Below, piece by piece: positions 1-10,000 of a stretch of 64,000 nucleotides of DNA. The notes under the pieces are model-generated. The model searched no databases. It had not been told where the DNA came from and saw only the letters and a program-made list of their open reading frames with translations. The first letter of the stretch is position 1. The number at the start of each line of letters is the position of its first letter. The position numbers and the translations under genes are program-made. Source of the stretch: Tateyamaria sp. Alg231-49 (GTDB lineage: Bacteria; Pseudomonadota; Alphaproteobacteria; Rhodobacterales; Rhodobacteraceae); NCBI RefSeq assembly GCF_900143535.1, contig NZ_FRFA01000007.1, positions 124,001 through 188,000 of the forward strand, read 5' to 3'.

Positions 1-857
1 GCGCCGGGCGCGCCGTCAAGCAGGGCGGTAAAGGCGATTGCGTTCTCTTCAGGGCTGCCGCCAAGGATGTCGCTGAACGGGTGGATGGGCAGGCCGGCCT
101 CTTCGGGATGTACTTCGAATTCACTGACTGCGCCGTTTTCCAGTGCCGCCACCCATGAGGTGCCGCAGATTGTCAGCTCATCTGTTCCGTCAGAGCCATG
201 GACCAACCATGCGGCCTCTGATCCCAACTGCCCAAGCGTTTCGGCCATAGGGCGGATCAGGTCGCGGTTGAAGGCGCCGGTGAGTTGCCGTTTGACCCCA
301 GCGGGGTTGGTCAGGGGCCCGAGAATGTTAAAGATGGTGCGCGTGCCCAATTCAGCCCGCGTTGGCATCACATGCGCAATGGCTGGGTGGTGCATGGGGG
401 CCATCATGAACCCGATGCCTGCGCCCGCCAGCGACGCCTCGACCACGTCCGGGCCAACCATCACGTTGATGCCCATCTGGGTCAGCGCATCTGCCGCCCC
501 TGATTTGGAACTGAGGTTGCGGTTGCCGTGTTTGGCCACGGTGACGCCTGCACCCGCGACGACAAAGGCTGTGGCGGTCGAAATGTTAAGCGTGCCCTTG
601 CCATCCCCACCGGTGCCGACGATGTCCATTGCCCCCTCGGGCGCACGCACCGCGTTGCATTTGGCGCGCATGACTGCGGCAGCGGCGGCAAATTCGTCGA
701 CCGTTTCGCCCCGCGTGCGCAAAGCCATCAACAGGCCGCCGATCTGGCTTGGCGTTGCCTCTCCTTCAAACAGAATCTGAAACGCCGCCTCGGCCTGATC
801 CCGGGTTAGTGGGCCATTGGCAGCGGCATCAATCAGCGGTTTAAGTGCGTCGCTCAT
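1..857 (-). CDS. trpD: Anthranilate phosphoribosyltransferase TrpD (3' end cut by window edge)
   Basis: Transfers the phosphoribosyl group of PRPP to anthranilate, the second committed step of tryptophan synthesis in the cytoplasm. About 285 of the usual ~335-345 residues are visible; the C-terminus lies outside the window. The PRPP and metal loop GTGGDG is at residues 81-86 and the [12 protein letters not shown] substrate motif is at about 109-120, both typical of the family. The start ATG lies in the tetranucleotide ATGA shared with the trpG stop codon, which indicates translational coupling of component II and this enzyme. Next-gene identity (trpC is usual) cannot be checked here. Confidence 0.97.
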   Translation of the reverse strand, partial: MSDALKPLIDAAANGPLTRDQAEAAFQILFEGEATPSQIGGLLMALRTRGETVDEFAAAAAVMRAKCNAVRAPEGAMDIVGTGGDGKGTLNISTATAFVVAGAGVTVAKHGNRNLSSKSGAADALTQMGINVMVGPDVVEASLAGAGIGFMMAPMHHPAIAHVMPTRAELGTRTIFNILGPLTNPAGVKRQLTGAFNRDLIRPMAETLGQLGSEAAWLVHGSDGTDELTICGTSWVAALENGAVSEFEVHPEEAGLPIHPFSDILGGSPEENAIAFTALLDGAPG

Positions 858-1435
858 GCGGTCACCGGCATCAAGTCTGTAAAGTTCTTGAGCAGCGCGT
901 GGCCATGTTCCGACCTGATGGATTCGGGGTGAAACTGAACCCCATGGATCGGCAGTGTCTTGTGAGACAGTCCCATGATCGTGCCATCGTCAATCTCTGC
1001 GGTGATCTCTAGGCAGTCGGGCACGCTTTCGCGCTCGACCGTCAGCGAATGGTATCGCGTGGCCTCGAACGGGCTTGGCAGGCCGGCAAAAACGCCGCGG
1101 CCTTTGTGCTGCATCACGCCCATCTTGCCATGCACAATATCGGGCGCGCGCACCACCTTGCCGCCAAAGGCCTGCCCAATTGTCTGGTGCCCAAGGCACA
1201 CGCCCATCAGCGGCGTGCGGGTTTCCGCCGCCGCCAGAGTAAGAGGCAGACAGATGCCCGCCTGATCTGGATCGCAGGGACCGGGGGACAGCAGGATGCC
1301 CGCAGGGCGCATAGCCATTGCTTCTTGTACATCCAGCGCGTCGTTGCGGCGCACCACAACGTCGGTGCCCAACTCGCCCAGATAGTGCACGAGGTTGTAG
1401 GTAAAACTGTCGTAATTATCGATCAGCAGCAGCAT
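854..1435 (-). CDS. trpG: Anthranilate synthase component II (glutamine amidotransferase)
   Basis: Class I glutamine amidotransferase subunit that hydrolyses glutamine and passes ammonia to TrpE for anthranilate formation from chorismate. At 193 residues it has normal family length. It opens with the [13 protein letters not shown] motif, the nucleophile is Cys80 in GVCLGHQ, and the His/Glu of the triad are at about 169 and 171 in FHPES. It overlaps trpD by 4 nt. It is separated from trpE by the aspartoacylase-like gene and by a gene on the other strand, so it must have its own promoter in the 1436-1610 gap or be read through the inserted gene. Some such subunits also serve folate synthesis (PabA), but the trpD coupling favours TrpG. 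Confidence 0.96.
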   Translation of the reverse strand: MLLLIDNYDSFTYNLVHYLGELGTDVVVRRNDALDVQEAMAMRPAGILLSPGPCDPDQAGICLPLTLAAAETRTPLMGVCLGHQTIGQAFGGKVVRAPDIVHGKMGVMQHKGRGVFAGLPSPFEATRYHSLTVERESVPDCLEITAEIDDGTIMGLSHKTLPIHGVQFHPESIRSEHGHALLKNFTDLMPVTA

Positions 1436-1610
1436 GGCGAAATCTCATGTTCCAAGGGGGGCCGTTGGCCCTTATAGTTGCGCGCATACATGCTCAGGCT
1501 CGCCCCCCTTCGTCAAGAGGACGGCGCGGTTCAGGCAAGTGAGGTAAAGCAGACCGGGGCGACACATCGCAAAGCGAGGTCGGGCCCGGGCAGGACATAG
1601 GGACAAAGAC

Positions 1611-3095
1611 ATGGCCAGAGGATTTCTGAGCGGCATTATCTGGGGCGGGGTGGTCAGCGTGATCGGGGCCGGTGTGGTGTCGGTGATGTCAGAGGACCGC
1701 GTTGCGCCATTGGCTGAGGTCACCGCGCCCAGCAGCACCGATGCGCCAGAGGCCAGTGAAAACGGCGCGGCGATGGCTGTGACAGACGCGGATTTGGTGC
1801 AGGATGAAAGTGCACCGCAGGTCAGCACACCTGAAGCTGACGATGTAACAGCCGCGACTGCGGCGGGTGACGATACGCCTTTGGTCCCTGAAACAGGGCA
1901 AGCCGACGATCTGGCCGACCCGGCAAACACCGCAGAAGCAGGTGCACTGGCTGTGGTGGATGACACGCCAGTGGCGCCCAGTGCCCCGGCAGTGGCCCCC
2001 GAGGCTCCGCAAGCTGAAACGGAACTGTCGATTTCGACCGAACCCGCCCAGCCCGCGCCGCCCTCTGTGCCAGAGGCTCCGACAGCTTTTGCCGAGGAGG
2101 AAACCTCAGCACCCGAAGCTCCAGCTTCCGAAGCCCCCGCGCCCGAAACCCCTGAGGTGGCTGAGGCGCCTTCAGCGGCAGAAGCGGATGCGCCCGCTGC
2201 CGCAAATGAAACAGCACCAACGCCCCCGGCATCGGATGACGACGCGGGCGAACAGATCGCAGCTCTGCCGAGCGCGGACGATCCAACGCCGAACACGGGC
2301 CCCAAGATTGGCAAACCAGCGATTTCGCTTGTCGACCGCACGCCAGACGTTCCCGATGCAGACGCGGATGCCATAATCGAAGATGCACTCCTCGACCCGC
2401 GCGCAATCGTCGCCTATGCCACGCCCTTCGAAAACCCCGAAGACAAGCCACTGATGGCCATCGTTCTGATGGACGGTGGCGTCGACCTCTCCGGGGGCGC
2501 TGTCGGGCTGGCCGCGTTGCAGAGCTTTCCCTATCCGCTCAGCTTTGCGGTCGACGCCTCGCTAGAAGATGCAACGAAGCGGATGGCCGACTACCGCGCG
2601 CGAGGGTTTGAAGTGATGGCGCTGATTGACTTGCCCACAGGTGCGACGGCGGGTGATGCCGAAGTGGCACTGTCGGCCGCACTTGATGCAGTTCCGGAGG
2701 CCGTTGGCGTCATGGAAGGGATGAGAACCGGTCTGCAAAACAGCCGCGATGCGTCCGAACAGATCGCACAGGCGGTGCTCGACACAGGCCACGGCCTCGT
2801 CTTGCAGTCAAAAGGGCTCAATACCACACACAAGCTGGCCGTGCGTGACGGCGTGCCGGCTGGCCTGATCTTCCGAGACTTTGACAGCGCGGATCAGACG
2901 CCCTCAACCATCCGCCGGTTTCTTGATCAAGCGGCGTTCCGCGCAGCGCAAGAGGGCGGCGTGATTATGGTGGGGCGGGTGCGGCCTGACACGATCTCGG
3001 CCCTGTTGCTCTGGGGGCTGCAAGACCGGGCAGAACGGGTGGCACTCGCGCCCATTTCTGCGGTGTTGACGGCATTGGTGCCTGCACCTGAATAA
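1611..3095 (+). CDS. Divergent polysaccharide deacetylase family protein with Ala/Pro/Glu-rich linker
   Basis: This 494-residue envelope protein has one N-terminal membrane segment (about residues 5-26), a low-complexity acidic Ala/Pro/Glu/Thr linker (about 30-235) and a C-terminal domain from about 265. That domain carries features of the divergent polysaccharide deacetylase (YibQ-like) family: strands around MAIVLMDGG, a VGVMEGM segment and a catalytic-barrel-like end. The linker probably spans the periplasm. Members of this family often lack a clear metal triad, so the enzymatic role is inferred, not shown. It lies on the opposite strand between trpG and the aspartoacylase-like gene; its stop is 3 nt from the end of the latter. 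The start follows a purine-rich AGGGACAAAGAC. Confidence 0.8.
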   Translation: MARGFLSGIIWGGVVSVIGAGVVSVMSEDRVAPLAEVTAPSSTDAPEASENGAAMAVTDADLVQDESAPQVSTPEADDVTAATAAGDDTPLVPETGQADDLADPANTAEAGALAVVDDTPVAPSAPAVAPEAPQAETELSISTEPAQPAPPSVPEAPTAFAEEETSAPEAPASEAPAPETPEVAEAPSAAEADAPAAANETAPTPPASDDDAGEQIAALPSADDPTPNTGPKIGKPAISLVDRTPDVPDADADAIIEDALLDPRAIVAYATPFENPEDKPLMAIVLMDGGVDLSGGAVGLAALQSFPYPLSFAVDASLEDATKRMADYRARGFEVMALIDLPTGATAGDAEVALSAALDAVPEAVGVMEGMRTGLQNSRDASEQIAQAVLDTGHGLVLQSKGLNTTHKLAVRDGVPAGLIFRDFDSADQTPSTIRRFLDQAAFRAAQEGGVIMVGRVRPDTISALLLWGLQDRAERVALAPISAVLTALVPAPE

Positions 3096-3098
3096 AGA

Positions 3099-4136
3099 TC
3101 AGATGATCTCATCCTCATCAAACAGAGGGTCGGCTTCTAGCTGAGCAGTAAGGGCGTCCACGGTGTCTTCATTGGCCGATGCGCTCAGCTCGGCCAGATG
3201 AAACACCGCATCGCCCTCATTCACCACAGGCAGCACCGCGCGCCCGATCAGGATGCCGGGGCCGGGGGCGAGCAATTCGGTTTCAACATCACCCGCCGGG
3301 TCCGAGATCGCTGCCAAAACGTCGCCTTCGTCCACAATCTCGCCTTCGGCACGAAAGGTGCGCAGCAAGCCGCCCACCGGCGCGCGCAACCAGCTGGAGG
3401 CGCGGCAGATCAGAGACGGGGTGCGGGCCTTGGCAATGCCTTTGGCCGCCAGCATGCCTTCGTCCCGCATGACGCGCAGGATACCGGCAACGCCGACGCG
3501 CACGCCAAATTCGTCAAACCGCAATCCTTCGCCAGCCTCATAAAGCAAAACCGGGGTGCCCCGTTCAGCGGCCTCACCGCGCAAAGATTTATCGCGCAAG
3601 GCCGAGGTCAGAATCACCGGCGCTCCGAAGGCACGGGCCATGCGGGCCGTGGTGGCATCCTGCGGCGTCACACGGATTTGGGGCAGGTTGGTGCGATGTT
3701 CGGCGGCAGAATGCAGATCGATGCCAAAATCACATCGCAACACCACCTCACGCAAAAAGATGTAGGCAAGGCGTGATCCCAAAGATCCCGACTCCGAGCC
3801 AGGAAAACATCGGTTAAGGTCGCGGCGGTCTGGCAGGTAACGCGACCGCGCCAAGAACCCAAAGCTGTTGACCACAGGAACCACCAAAAGGGTGCCCCGC
3901 AGATTGCTCAGTTGAGGCGTGCGCAGCAACCGGCGCACAATCTCTACGCCGATCACCTCATCGCCGTGCACCGCGGCGCTGACGAACATCACAGGGCCTG
4001 CGCGTTTACCGTGAATAACTTCGACGTTCAGACCAACAGCCGTGTGATCGGGCAGGGCAGAGACAGGCAGGGTGACACTGCGGCGCGTTCCAGGCGCAAC
4101 ATTGACGCCTCCGATCGAAAACGCCTCACGCGGCAT
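3099..4136 (-). CDS. Succinylglutamate desuccinylase/aspartoacylase family protein
   Basis: A 345-residue zinc carboxypeptidase-fold hydrolase of the AstE/AspA superfamily. The zinc-binding motif is HGDE, with His57 and Glu60 in AAVHGDEVIG, and a second zinc His lies in the DLHSAAEHR segment. The C-terminal ~90 residues form the beta-barrel-like extension (LLRTFRAEGEIVDEGDVLAAI) that resembles a lipoyl-type fold and is usual in this branch. The substrate is unknown; amide hydrolysis of an N-acyl amino acid is expected from the family. It is downstream of trpE by 50 nt on the same strand, so it is probably co-transcribed, though no role in tryptophan synthesis is evident. Confidence 0.85.
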   Translation of the reverse strand: MPREAFSIGGVNVAPGTRRSVTLPVSALPDHTAVGLNVEVIHGKRAGPVMFVSAAVHGDEVIGVEIVRRLLRTPQLSNLRGTLLVVPVVNSFGFLARSRYLPDRRDLNRCFPGSESGSLGSRLAYIFLREVVLRCDFGIDLHSAAEHRTNLPQIRVTPQDATTARMARAFGAPVILTSALRDKSLRGEAAERGTPVLLYEAGEGLRFDEFGVRVGVAGILRVMRDEGMLAAKGIAKARTPSLICRASSWLRAPVGGLLRTFRAEGEIVDEGDVLAAISDPAGDVETELLAPGPGILIGRAVLPVVNEGDAVFHLAELSASANEDTVDALTAQLEADPLFDEDEII

Positions 4137-4186
4137 GGATCAACGCCTTTCGTTCCCGCACACGTACACCTCGCCCAAAAACGGGA

Positions 4187-5695
4187 TCACTGGTTCCCAC
4201 CACCAAAGCGGGCCGCATCCTTGGCCGCGCGGCGGATGGCACCGGCCTTGTGCACCGTCTCCATAAATTCTGCCTCGGGGTCGCTGTCATAAACCACACC
4301 GCCCCCAGCCTGGATATAAAGCTTTTGATCCTGCACCACGGCAGTGCGCAACGCGATACACATGTCCATATCGCCGCCCGCACTGAAATACCCGACACCG
4401 CCGCCGTAGACGCCGCGCTTTTCGGGCTCCAACTCGTCGATGATCTCCATCGCGCGCACCTTGGGGGCACCCGAGACTGTGCCCGCAGGCATCCCGGCAA
4501 AGAAAGCGTCCAGCGCATCCTTGCCCTCATCCAATTCACCCACAACGTTGCTGACGATATGCATCACGTGGGAATAACGTTCGACGATGAACTCTTCGGT
4601 CGGACGCACTGTGCCGATACGCGCCACGCGGCCCACATCGTTGCGGCCCAGATCGAGCAGCATAAGATGCTCGGCCAGTTCCTTTTTGTCGGCCAGCAGA
4701 TCAGCCTCAAGGGCGTTGTCTTCTTCGGGCGTGGCGCCGCGCGGACGGGTGCCTGCGATTGGGCGAATGGTGACTTCGTTGCCAAACACCCGAACCAAGA
4801 TCTCGGGGCTTGCTCCAACGACCTGAAAGTCGCCGAAGTTAAAATAGAACATGAAAGGCGACGGGTTGGTGCGGCGCAGCGAGCGATAGAGCGCAAATGG
4901 CGGCTCGGTAAAGGATTGGGTCCAGCGCTGTGCCGGGACCACCTGAAAGATATCGCCCGCCTTGATATAGTCGCGCGCTTTCTCGACGGCCTCCATATAT
5001 CCGGACTTGGTAAAGTTGCTGACTGGTTCAGGCGCTTCGACGGCATCGCCCAGATTGCGGGTCTCAGACGGCATGGCCCGTTCCAGATCGCGGACCGCGT
5101 CCATAACCCGTTCGGCGGCCTGCGCATAGGCCGCGCGCGCGGTCTGCCCGTCGCTGACCCAGGCAGGAGAGACCACAGTGACCTCTCCCTTTACCCCGTC
5201 CAACACGGCGATGACGGACGGACGCAGCATAATCGCGTCCGGAAGGCCCAGAACGTCTGTATTTACGTCCGGCAAATGTTCCACCAACCGGATCATGTCA
5301 TAGCCAAGATAGCCAAAAAGGCCGGCGGCCGATTGGGGCATGTCGATAGGCAGGTCTATGCAGCTTTCGGCGATCAGATCGCGCAGCACATCCAGTGGGT
5401 TTCCGGACACGTCTTCAAACGCATCCGCGTCATAACGGGCTTGCCTGTTGATGGCAGATGTCTCGCCCTGACTGCGCCAGATCAGGTCGGGTTTCATGCC
5501 CACGATTGAATAGCGCCCGCGCACTTCGCCGCCCGTGACGGACTCAAGCACAAAGGCGTCTTTTTGCGCCCCCGTCAGCTTGAGCATCAGCGATACTGGC
5601 GTGTCCAGATCGGCGGCTAGTCGTGTATAGACCACCTGATTTTGCCCCGCCGCATAGGCCGCAGCAAAGCTGTCAAATTCAGGGACCAGAGCCAT
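4187..5695 (-). CDS. trpE: Anthranilate synthase component I
   Basis: Converts chorismate plus ammonia to anthranilate with TrpG. It has 502 residues, as expected for stand-alone TrpE. The N-terminal part holds the feedback-site region (FVLESVTGGEVRGRYS), and the C-terminal chorismate-binding domain holds IRPIAGTRPRG, LLDLGRNDVGRV, AGTVSGAPKVRAMEII and the GGGVGYF loop. The start codon overlaps the stop of the upstream peptidyl-prolyl isomerase gene by one base (TGATG), so the two are translationally coupled. No leader peptide or attenuator can be recognised, because upstream sequence is coding. The serine-containing LESV segment is consistent with tryptophan feedback control, inferred from the family. 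Confidence 0.97.
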   Translation of the reverse strand: MALVPEFDSFAAAYAAGQNQVVYTRLAADLDTPVSLMLKLTGAQKDAFVLESVTGGEVRGRYSIVGMKPDLIWRSQGETSAINRQARYDADAFEDVSGNPLDVLRDLIAESCIDLPIDMPQSAAGLFGYLGYDMIRLVEHLPDVNTDVLGLPDAIMLRPSVIAVLDGVKGEVTVVSPAWVSDGQTARAAYAQAAERVMDAVRDLERAMPSETRNLGDAVEAPEPVSNFTKSGYMEAVEKARDYIKAGDIFQVVPAQRWTQSFTEPPFALYRSLRRTNPSPFMFYFNFGDFQVVGASPEILVRVFGNEVTIRPIAGTRPRGATPEEDNALEADLLADKKELAEHLMLLDLGRNDVGRVARIGTVRPTEEFIVERYSHVMHIVSNVVGELDEGKDALDAFFAGMPAGTVSGAPKVRAMEIIDELEPEKRGVYGGGVGYFSAGGDMDMCIALRTAVVQDQKLYIQAGGGVVYDSDPEAEFMETVHKAGAIRRAAKDAARFGGGNQ

Positions 5696-7539
5696 CAGGG
5701 AAAGTTCACATGCACCGCGTCCAGTGCCTGTTGATTGATCTGTGGGCCTGCACGCAACACCACGTCTTCACCAAACAAACTGAACAGTTCTGTGGCCACC
5801 GACTGACCGATTTCAGCGCTAAGGGCCTGCGTCTCGGTTGTCACCTCGTCGTTGGTTTCGACGGCGGTGATCTTGTCCAGCCGGACCATCAGGACCGAGC
5901 CAAAGCTTGGGATGATCCGCACGTCGCCGACCTCCATTTCAAACACCGCAGGCATGAAGGCGGGTGGGGTGCCTTGCACAAAGGCCGAGCGATCCAGGTC
6001 AATCTCCAAAATCGCATCCAACCCCTGTTCGGCAAAGCTCTCTCCGCCCGTCAAAGCAGGCAATGCAGCCTCGGCTTGGGCCGTCAGGCGCTCTTCGGTC
6101 TGTGCGGCCTCCCAATTGGCGCGCACGTTCTCGATTGCGTCTTCGTATGGCGCGGGGCGCGGCGGCAGGGTTTCTTCAAGACGCATTGCAAAGATGCCGC
6201 CATCGTCCAGCGAAATGATTTCGGGGAAATCGTCTTCGCTCAATCTCCGCGCAGCCTCGTGAAAGCTGTCATAGGCTGCGATGCCTTCGCCCTGGGCCGG
6301 GAACCAATCGATGGTGCCAATGGCCATGTCGGTCTCGGCATCAAGCTCTTCTAGCGTCGCACCACCGGCAAGCATGTCGTCAAATTCTGAGGCCAGCACG
6401 TCAACCTGACGGCGGGCGGCATCCCGTGCCAGACGGGTGCGCAACATGCCCGATGCGTCCTCGAAGGATGTTGATTGGGCGGGCAGCACACCGTTGACCC
6501 GGAACAGGGCCGGGCCAAGAGACGAGGGCAGAGGGCCGACAACATCGCCGACCTTGGCGCCAAACACAGCCTCACCGGCGGCGTCCAGTTCAAGGCGAGA
6601 CACATCACCCATATCTACATCGCCCAGATCAAGCCCGCGCTCTTCAACAAGGGTTTCAAAGGTCGTGCCATCCACCTCAAGCTGCGCAACAGCACGCTCG
6701 GCCGCCGCTTCGTCAAGATACACCAGACGCTCCACAAGGCGGCGCTCGGGCTTGTTGAACTCTTCGGCTGCGGCCTCGTATTCGGCGCGCAGCGTCGCCT
6801 CGTCAATTTCCATTGAATCAAGGATCATGTCGGGCAGCAAGGCGGCGTAGGTGATGCGCTTGGTCTCGGGCATTTCATAATCGCCGAGGTTGGCCTCGTA
6901 ATAGGCGCGCAATGTGGCATCGTCCGGAGTAGGCAGCGGTTCGGCCAGATCGGCCTGTCCGAGGCGCACCCACGTGAAATCGCGGGTTTCGCCCAGAAAA
7001 TCGACCAGCGTGCGCGCGTAAACCTCGGGCATGCTCACGCCCGACATGATGGCGGCCTGCAACAAAGAACGGGCAACCTCATCGCGCAGCTGCGCTTCGA
7101 ATTCGGCCTCAGAGCGGCCGGAATTGCGCAAGGCAAAGCTGTAGGCATCGCGGTCAAAGCTGCCATCAAGCCCCTGAAACGCAGGGATGTTCAGGATTTC
7201 GTCGCGCAGCGTTTCATCGCCCACGCTCAAACCCATTTCGGCAGCCTCATGATCAAGTGCACGGGCGCGCACCAACTGGGCCAGCACCGCTTGATCCAGA
7301 CCAACTGCCTGAGCCTGCGCAAATGTCAGCTGGCTGCCAGTTTGGCGGCTTACGGCCTGAATTTCCTGTTGCAGCGTGCGCGCGTAATCGTCGATGTCGA
7401 TATACTTGTCACCAACACTGCCCACGGTCCGGATGGTGCCTGACAAATTGGTCGCGCCAAAGCCGCCAAGGCCAAGGATCAGCAGACCCAAAAGGATCCA
7501 GACTGCAGTTTTTGAGATGGAGTTCGAGCCCTTGGCCAT
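5695..7539 (-). CDS. PpiD/SurA-type peptidyl-prolyl isomerase, membrane anchored
   Basis: A 614-residue periplasmic folding chaperone anchored by one N-terminal transmembrane segment (about residues 12-32, GLLILGLGG). A SurA-N-like region (about 35-160) is followed by a parvulin-type PPIase domain around 245-360 (FNKPERRLVERLVYLD) and a second, degenerate module towards the C-terminus. This is the PpiD arrangement, thought to assist proteins leaving the Sec translocon. It is the first gene of the ppiD-trpE unit and shares one base with trpE. The coupling to tryptophan synthesis has no obvious biochemical meaning but is common in Rhodobacterales as far as I recall. Confidence 0.9.
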   Translation of the reverse strand: MAKGSNSISKTAVWILLGLLILGLGGFGATNLSGTIRTVGSVGDKYIDIDDYARTLQQEIQAVSRQTGSQLTFAQAQAVGLDQAVLAQLVRARALDHEAAEMGLSVGDETLRDEILNIPAFQGLDGSFDRDAYSFALRNSGRSEAEFEAQLRDEVARSLLQAAIMSGVSMPEVYARTLVDFLGETRDFTWVRLGQADLAEPLPTPDDATLRAYYEANLGDYEMPETKRITYAALLPDMILDSMEIDEATLRAEYEAAAEEFNKPERRLVERLVYLDEAAAERAVAQLEVDGTTFETLVEERGLDLGDVDMGDVSRLELDAAGEAVFGAKVGDVVGPLPSSLGPALFRVNGVLPAQSTSFEDASGMLRTRLARDAARRQVDVLASEFDDMLAGGATLEELDAETDMAIGTIDWFPAQGEGIAAYDSFHEAARRLSEDDFPEIISLDDGGIFAMRLEETLPPRPAPYEDAIENVRANWEAAQTEERLTAQAEAALPALTGGESFAEQGLDAILEIDLDRSAFVQGTPPAFMPAVFEMEVGDVRIIPSFGSVLMVRLDKITAVETNDEVTTETQALSAEIGQSVATELFSLFGEDVVLRAGPQINQQALDAVHVNFP

Positions 7540-7616
7540 GCGTGCCCTCTTTTCGGGGAAATTTCAGTTTGGCGATGTCTATCTGTGCAAAGACGGACGG
7601 GCAAGGGCGGTTGGGC

Positions 7617-8792
7617 TCAGATGGCCAGTGCTGACAGCCTTTTGTAAAGCGTATCGATCCCGGCAGCATCCAGATTGGCAAAGGCGATGCGCAGTTGCGC
7701 TTTGCCCTCGGGCGCACCTTCCGGCCAGAACATGGTGCCGGGCAGGCACAGAATACCTGCCTCACGCACCAAAAGCGGGGCCAGATCGGCAGATGACATT
7801 TCGAAGGGATGGGCCACATAGGCGAAATAAGCGCCCAACCCCAGCAACTCCCAACCTTTGGCTTGGAGGACAGGAAAACCGGTCTCAATCGCGGCACGGC
7901 GGGCAAGGATTTCGTCCCGCTCGCTCGCTACCCACTGGCTTAGGTTCTCCACGCCCCAAAGTGCGGCGTACTGGCCAATCTGACCGGGACAGATCGCGAC
8001 TGTATCAAGAAACTTTTCAGCTTCTGCCAGACGTGCCGGTGACGCCACCAGCGCGCCCACCCGGTGACCGGTCAGGCGGTAGGCTTTGGAGAACGAATAA
8101 AGATGGATAAACGTGTCTTCCCATCCGTCCTGCTGGAACAGCGGGTGCGGGGCACCAGAACGGCTGTCAAAATCGCGGTAGGTTTCATCCACGATCAACG
8201 CGATCCCGTGGGCGCGGGCCAGTTCATAGAAGGCCAGCACCAGATCAGACGGGTACTCAACGCCCGCTGGGTTGTTCGGGGTGACCAGCGCAATGGCGCG
8301 GGTCTTGGGGGTGATCAACGCCGCGGCTGCGTCCACATCCGGAAGCAAACCAGCGCCCACAGGCAGCGGGATGGAGGCAACCCCGGTCATGTCCAGCCAC
8401 ATTTTGTGATTGAAATACCACGGGGTTGGAAGGATAACCTCATCCCCTTCGGCACATAGGGTAGACAGGGCGGCGGCAAAGGCCTGATTGCAGCCCGAGG
8501 TGATGCAGATATTCTCTGCGCGCGTGTCAGCGCCGTAATGAGTGTTGATCTGTGCGCTCAACGCGGTGCGCAAAGCGGGCATGCCCAACACGGGGCCGTA
8601 AAGATGCGCATCGTCCTTGGTCAGGGCTGCATCCGCCATTGCCTGACGTAAGGCAGGTGGGGGCGGATCAACTGGCGCGGCCTGGCTCACGTTGATCAAA
8701 GGACGGTCGGGTGTAAATTCCACACCCTCCAGCCAGCGGCGGGCCTCCATTACCGGGGGCGGAAAGGTGGTCGCGGTGCGTGTCTGGGTCAT
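7617..8792 (-). CDS. Class I/II pyridoxal-phosphate aminotransferase
   Basis: A fold-type I aminotransferase of 391 residues. The Schiff-base lysine is Lys236 in YSFSKAYRLTGHR, the PLP phosphate and ring motifs are TPNNPAGV (about 171-178) and VDETYRDF (about 201-208), and the C-terminal arginine that binds the substrate carboxylate lies in QLRIAFAN. The annotation level supported is aspartate aminotransferase-like; the amino donor cannot be derived from sequence. It stands alone, downstream of gpt on the same strand by about 75 nt, and upstream of the ppiD-trpE unit by 77 nt. A substrate link to the aromatic pathway is possible but unsupported. Confidence 0.88.
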   Translation of the reverse strand: MTQTRTATTFPPPVMEARRWLEGVEFTPDRPLINVSQAAPVDPPPPALRQAMADAALTKDDAHLYGPVLGMPALRTALSAQINTHYGADTRAENICITSGCNQAFAAALSTLCAEGDEVILPTPWYFNHKMWLDMTGVASIPLPVGAGLLPDVDAAAALITPKTRAIALVTPNNPAGVEYPSDLVLAFYELARAHGIALIVDETYRDFDSRSGAPHPLFQQDGWEDTFIHLYSFSKAYRLTGHRVGALVASPARLAEAEKFLDTVAICPGQIGQYAALWGVENLSQWVASERDEILARRAAIETGFPVLQAKGWELLGLGAYFAYVAHPFEMSSADLAPLLVREAGILCLPGTMFWPEGAPEGKAQLRIAFANLDAAGIDTLYKRLSALAI

Positions 8793-8867
8793 GGGGCCGC
8801 TCCGGTGATCTGCGCCGGAGGCTCCGGCGCGCGTTTTCGGGCAAGTAAAACAGTCTGCGCGCGGGGA

Positions 8868-9386
8868 TCAATCTGTCCCGCGATAGGGTTCCACATATTG
8901 CAAAGCCATATCCCACGGGAAAAAGATCCACGTGTCCTGAGAGACGCCTGTGATGAAGGTGTCTACCTGTGGTTCTCCGGATGGCTTGGCATAGACGGTC
9001 GCGAAATGGGCGTTGGGATACAAGCTGCGCACCAATTCCAGCGTCTTGCCGCTGTCCACAAGGTCATCGACGATCAGAATGCCGGTGCCGTCGCCCATCA
9101 TCTCGGCGTTTGGGGCCTTGAGGACCTCTGCGTCGCGGCGCTGGTCGGCCTTGCCGCCGCCCGAATGATAGGATTTCACGCTGATCGTATCGACAGTGCG
9201 AATATCAAGCTCGCGCGCGACGATCATCGCGGGGGCCATGCCACCGCGCGTGATGGCCACCACCGCGCGCCAGCCGCCTTCGTCCGGGCCCTTGCCATCC
9301 AGTCGCCAGGCAAGCGCTCGGCTGTCGCGGTGCATCTGGTCCCAGCTGACGTGGAACCCTTTTTCGTGTGGTAGGCGATCAGCCAT
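8868..9386 (-). CDS. gpt: Xanthine (xanthine-guanine) phosphoribosyltransferase
   Basis: Salvages xanthine, guanine or hypoxanthine with PRPP to form the nucleoside monophosphate. It has 172 residues, near the 152-170 of known Gpt enzymes. The PRPP-binding motif [13 protein letters not shown] is at about residues 98-110, and the N-terminal loop RGGMAPA is present. It is separated by 2 nt from the upstream LysE-family gene, so the two are probably co-transcribed. Expected location is the cytoplasm or inner face of the membrane. No regulatory element is evident. Confidence 0.92.
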   Translation of the reverse strand: MADRLPHEKGFHVSWDQMHRDSRALAWRLDGKGPDEGGWRAVVAITRGGMAPAMIVARELDIRTVDTISVKSYHSGGGKADQRRDAEVLKAPNAEMMGDGTGILIVDDLVDSGKTLELVRSLYPNAHFATVYAKPSGEPQVDTFITGVSQDTWIFFPWDMALQYVEPYRGTD

Positions 9387-9388
9387 GG

Positions 9389-9997
9389 TTATTTCTCCAA
9401 AATCAAACGTAGCCCAAGCGCCCCCAGCAAGGTGGCGGCGATGCGGTCAAGAACGGGTTTGAGGCCGATATAAGCGCGCCGGGCAGGGGGCGAACTCAGC
9501 AGAACGGCGAAAACTGCATAAAAGGTGAGTTCGAGAACAAGGTGATTGGCAACAATGATCGCGATATCCACCGCGCCCAACCCTTGGGGAAAGACGACCA
9601 CGATGACAGCGGCGGCAAATAGCATCGACTTGGGATTGCCAAAGTTCAGCAACAGCCCCGAAACAATGGCCCGGCCATGGGGCATCGGTGCCTCACCAAG
9701 CGGGTTGTGCGCATGACGCCATGTCTGAATCGCGATCCAGATCAGATAGAGTGCCCCGCCAATCTTGAGCGCGGTATAAGTCCACGGAAACACAGTGAAT
9801 ACAGCCTCAAGGCCCAAGAGGGCGGCCAAGGTCCAGAGTGCGGCAGCGATGCCAAGACCAACGCCAGTGAGCATGCCCGCAACGCGGCCAGAGCTCACGG
9901 TTGTTTTGATGAAATACAAAAGAGCAGCTCCCGGTGCGGCAATGGCTGCCATCAGCACAGCATTGAACGCGATCAGGTCTGCAAGCGTCAGAGACAT
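9389..9997 (-). CDS. LysE/RhtB family amino acid exporter
   Basis: A 202-residue inner-membrane protein with about five to six hydrophobic segments, including [20 protein letters not shown] at the N-terminus. It carries family motifs: a conserved proline/glycine pattern in the first helix and the central [11 protein letters not shown] motif at about 137-147. The family exports basic or neutral amino acids or homoserine lactones; the substrate here is unknown. The gene lies 2 nt upstream of gpt and 3 nt downstream of the fabI stop, so fabI, this gene and gpt form a tight run, which may be coincidental packing rather than function. Confidence 0.88.
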   Translation of the reverse strand: MSLTLADLIAFNAVLMAAIAAPGAALLYFIKTTVSSGRVAGMLTGVGLGIAAALWTLAALLGLEAVFTVFPWTYTALKIGGALYLIWIAIQTWRHAHNPLGEAPMPHGRAIVSGLLLNFGNPKSMLFAAAVIVVVFPQGLGAVDIAIIVANHLVLELTFYAVFAVLLSSPPARRAYIGLKPVLDRIAATLLGALGLRLILEK

Positions 9998-10000
9998 GCG

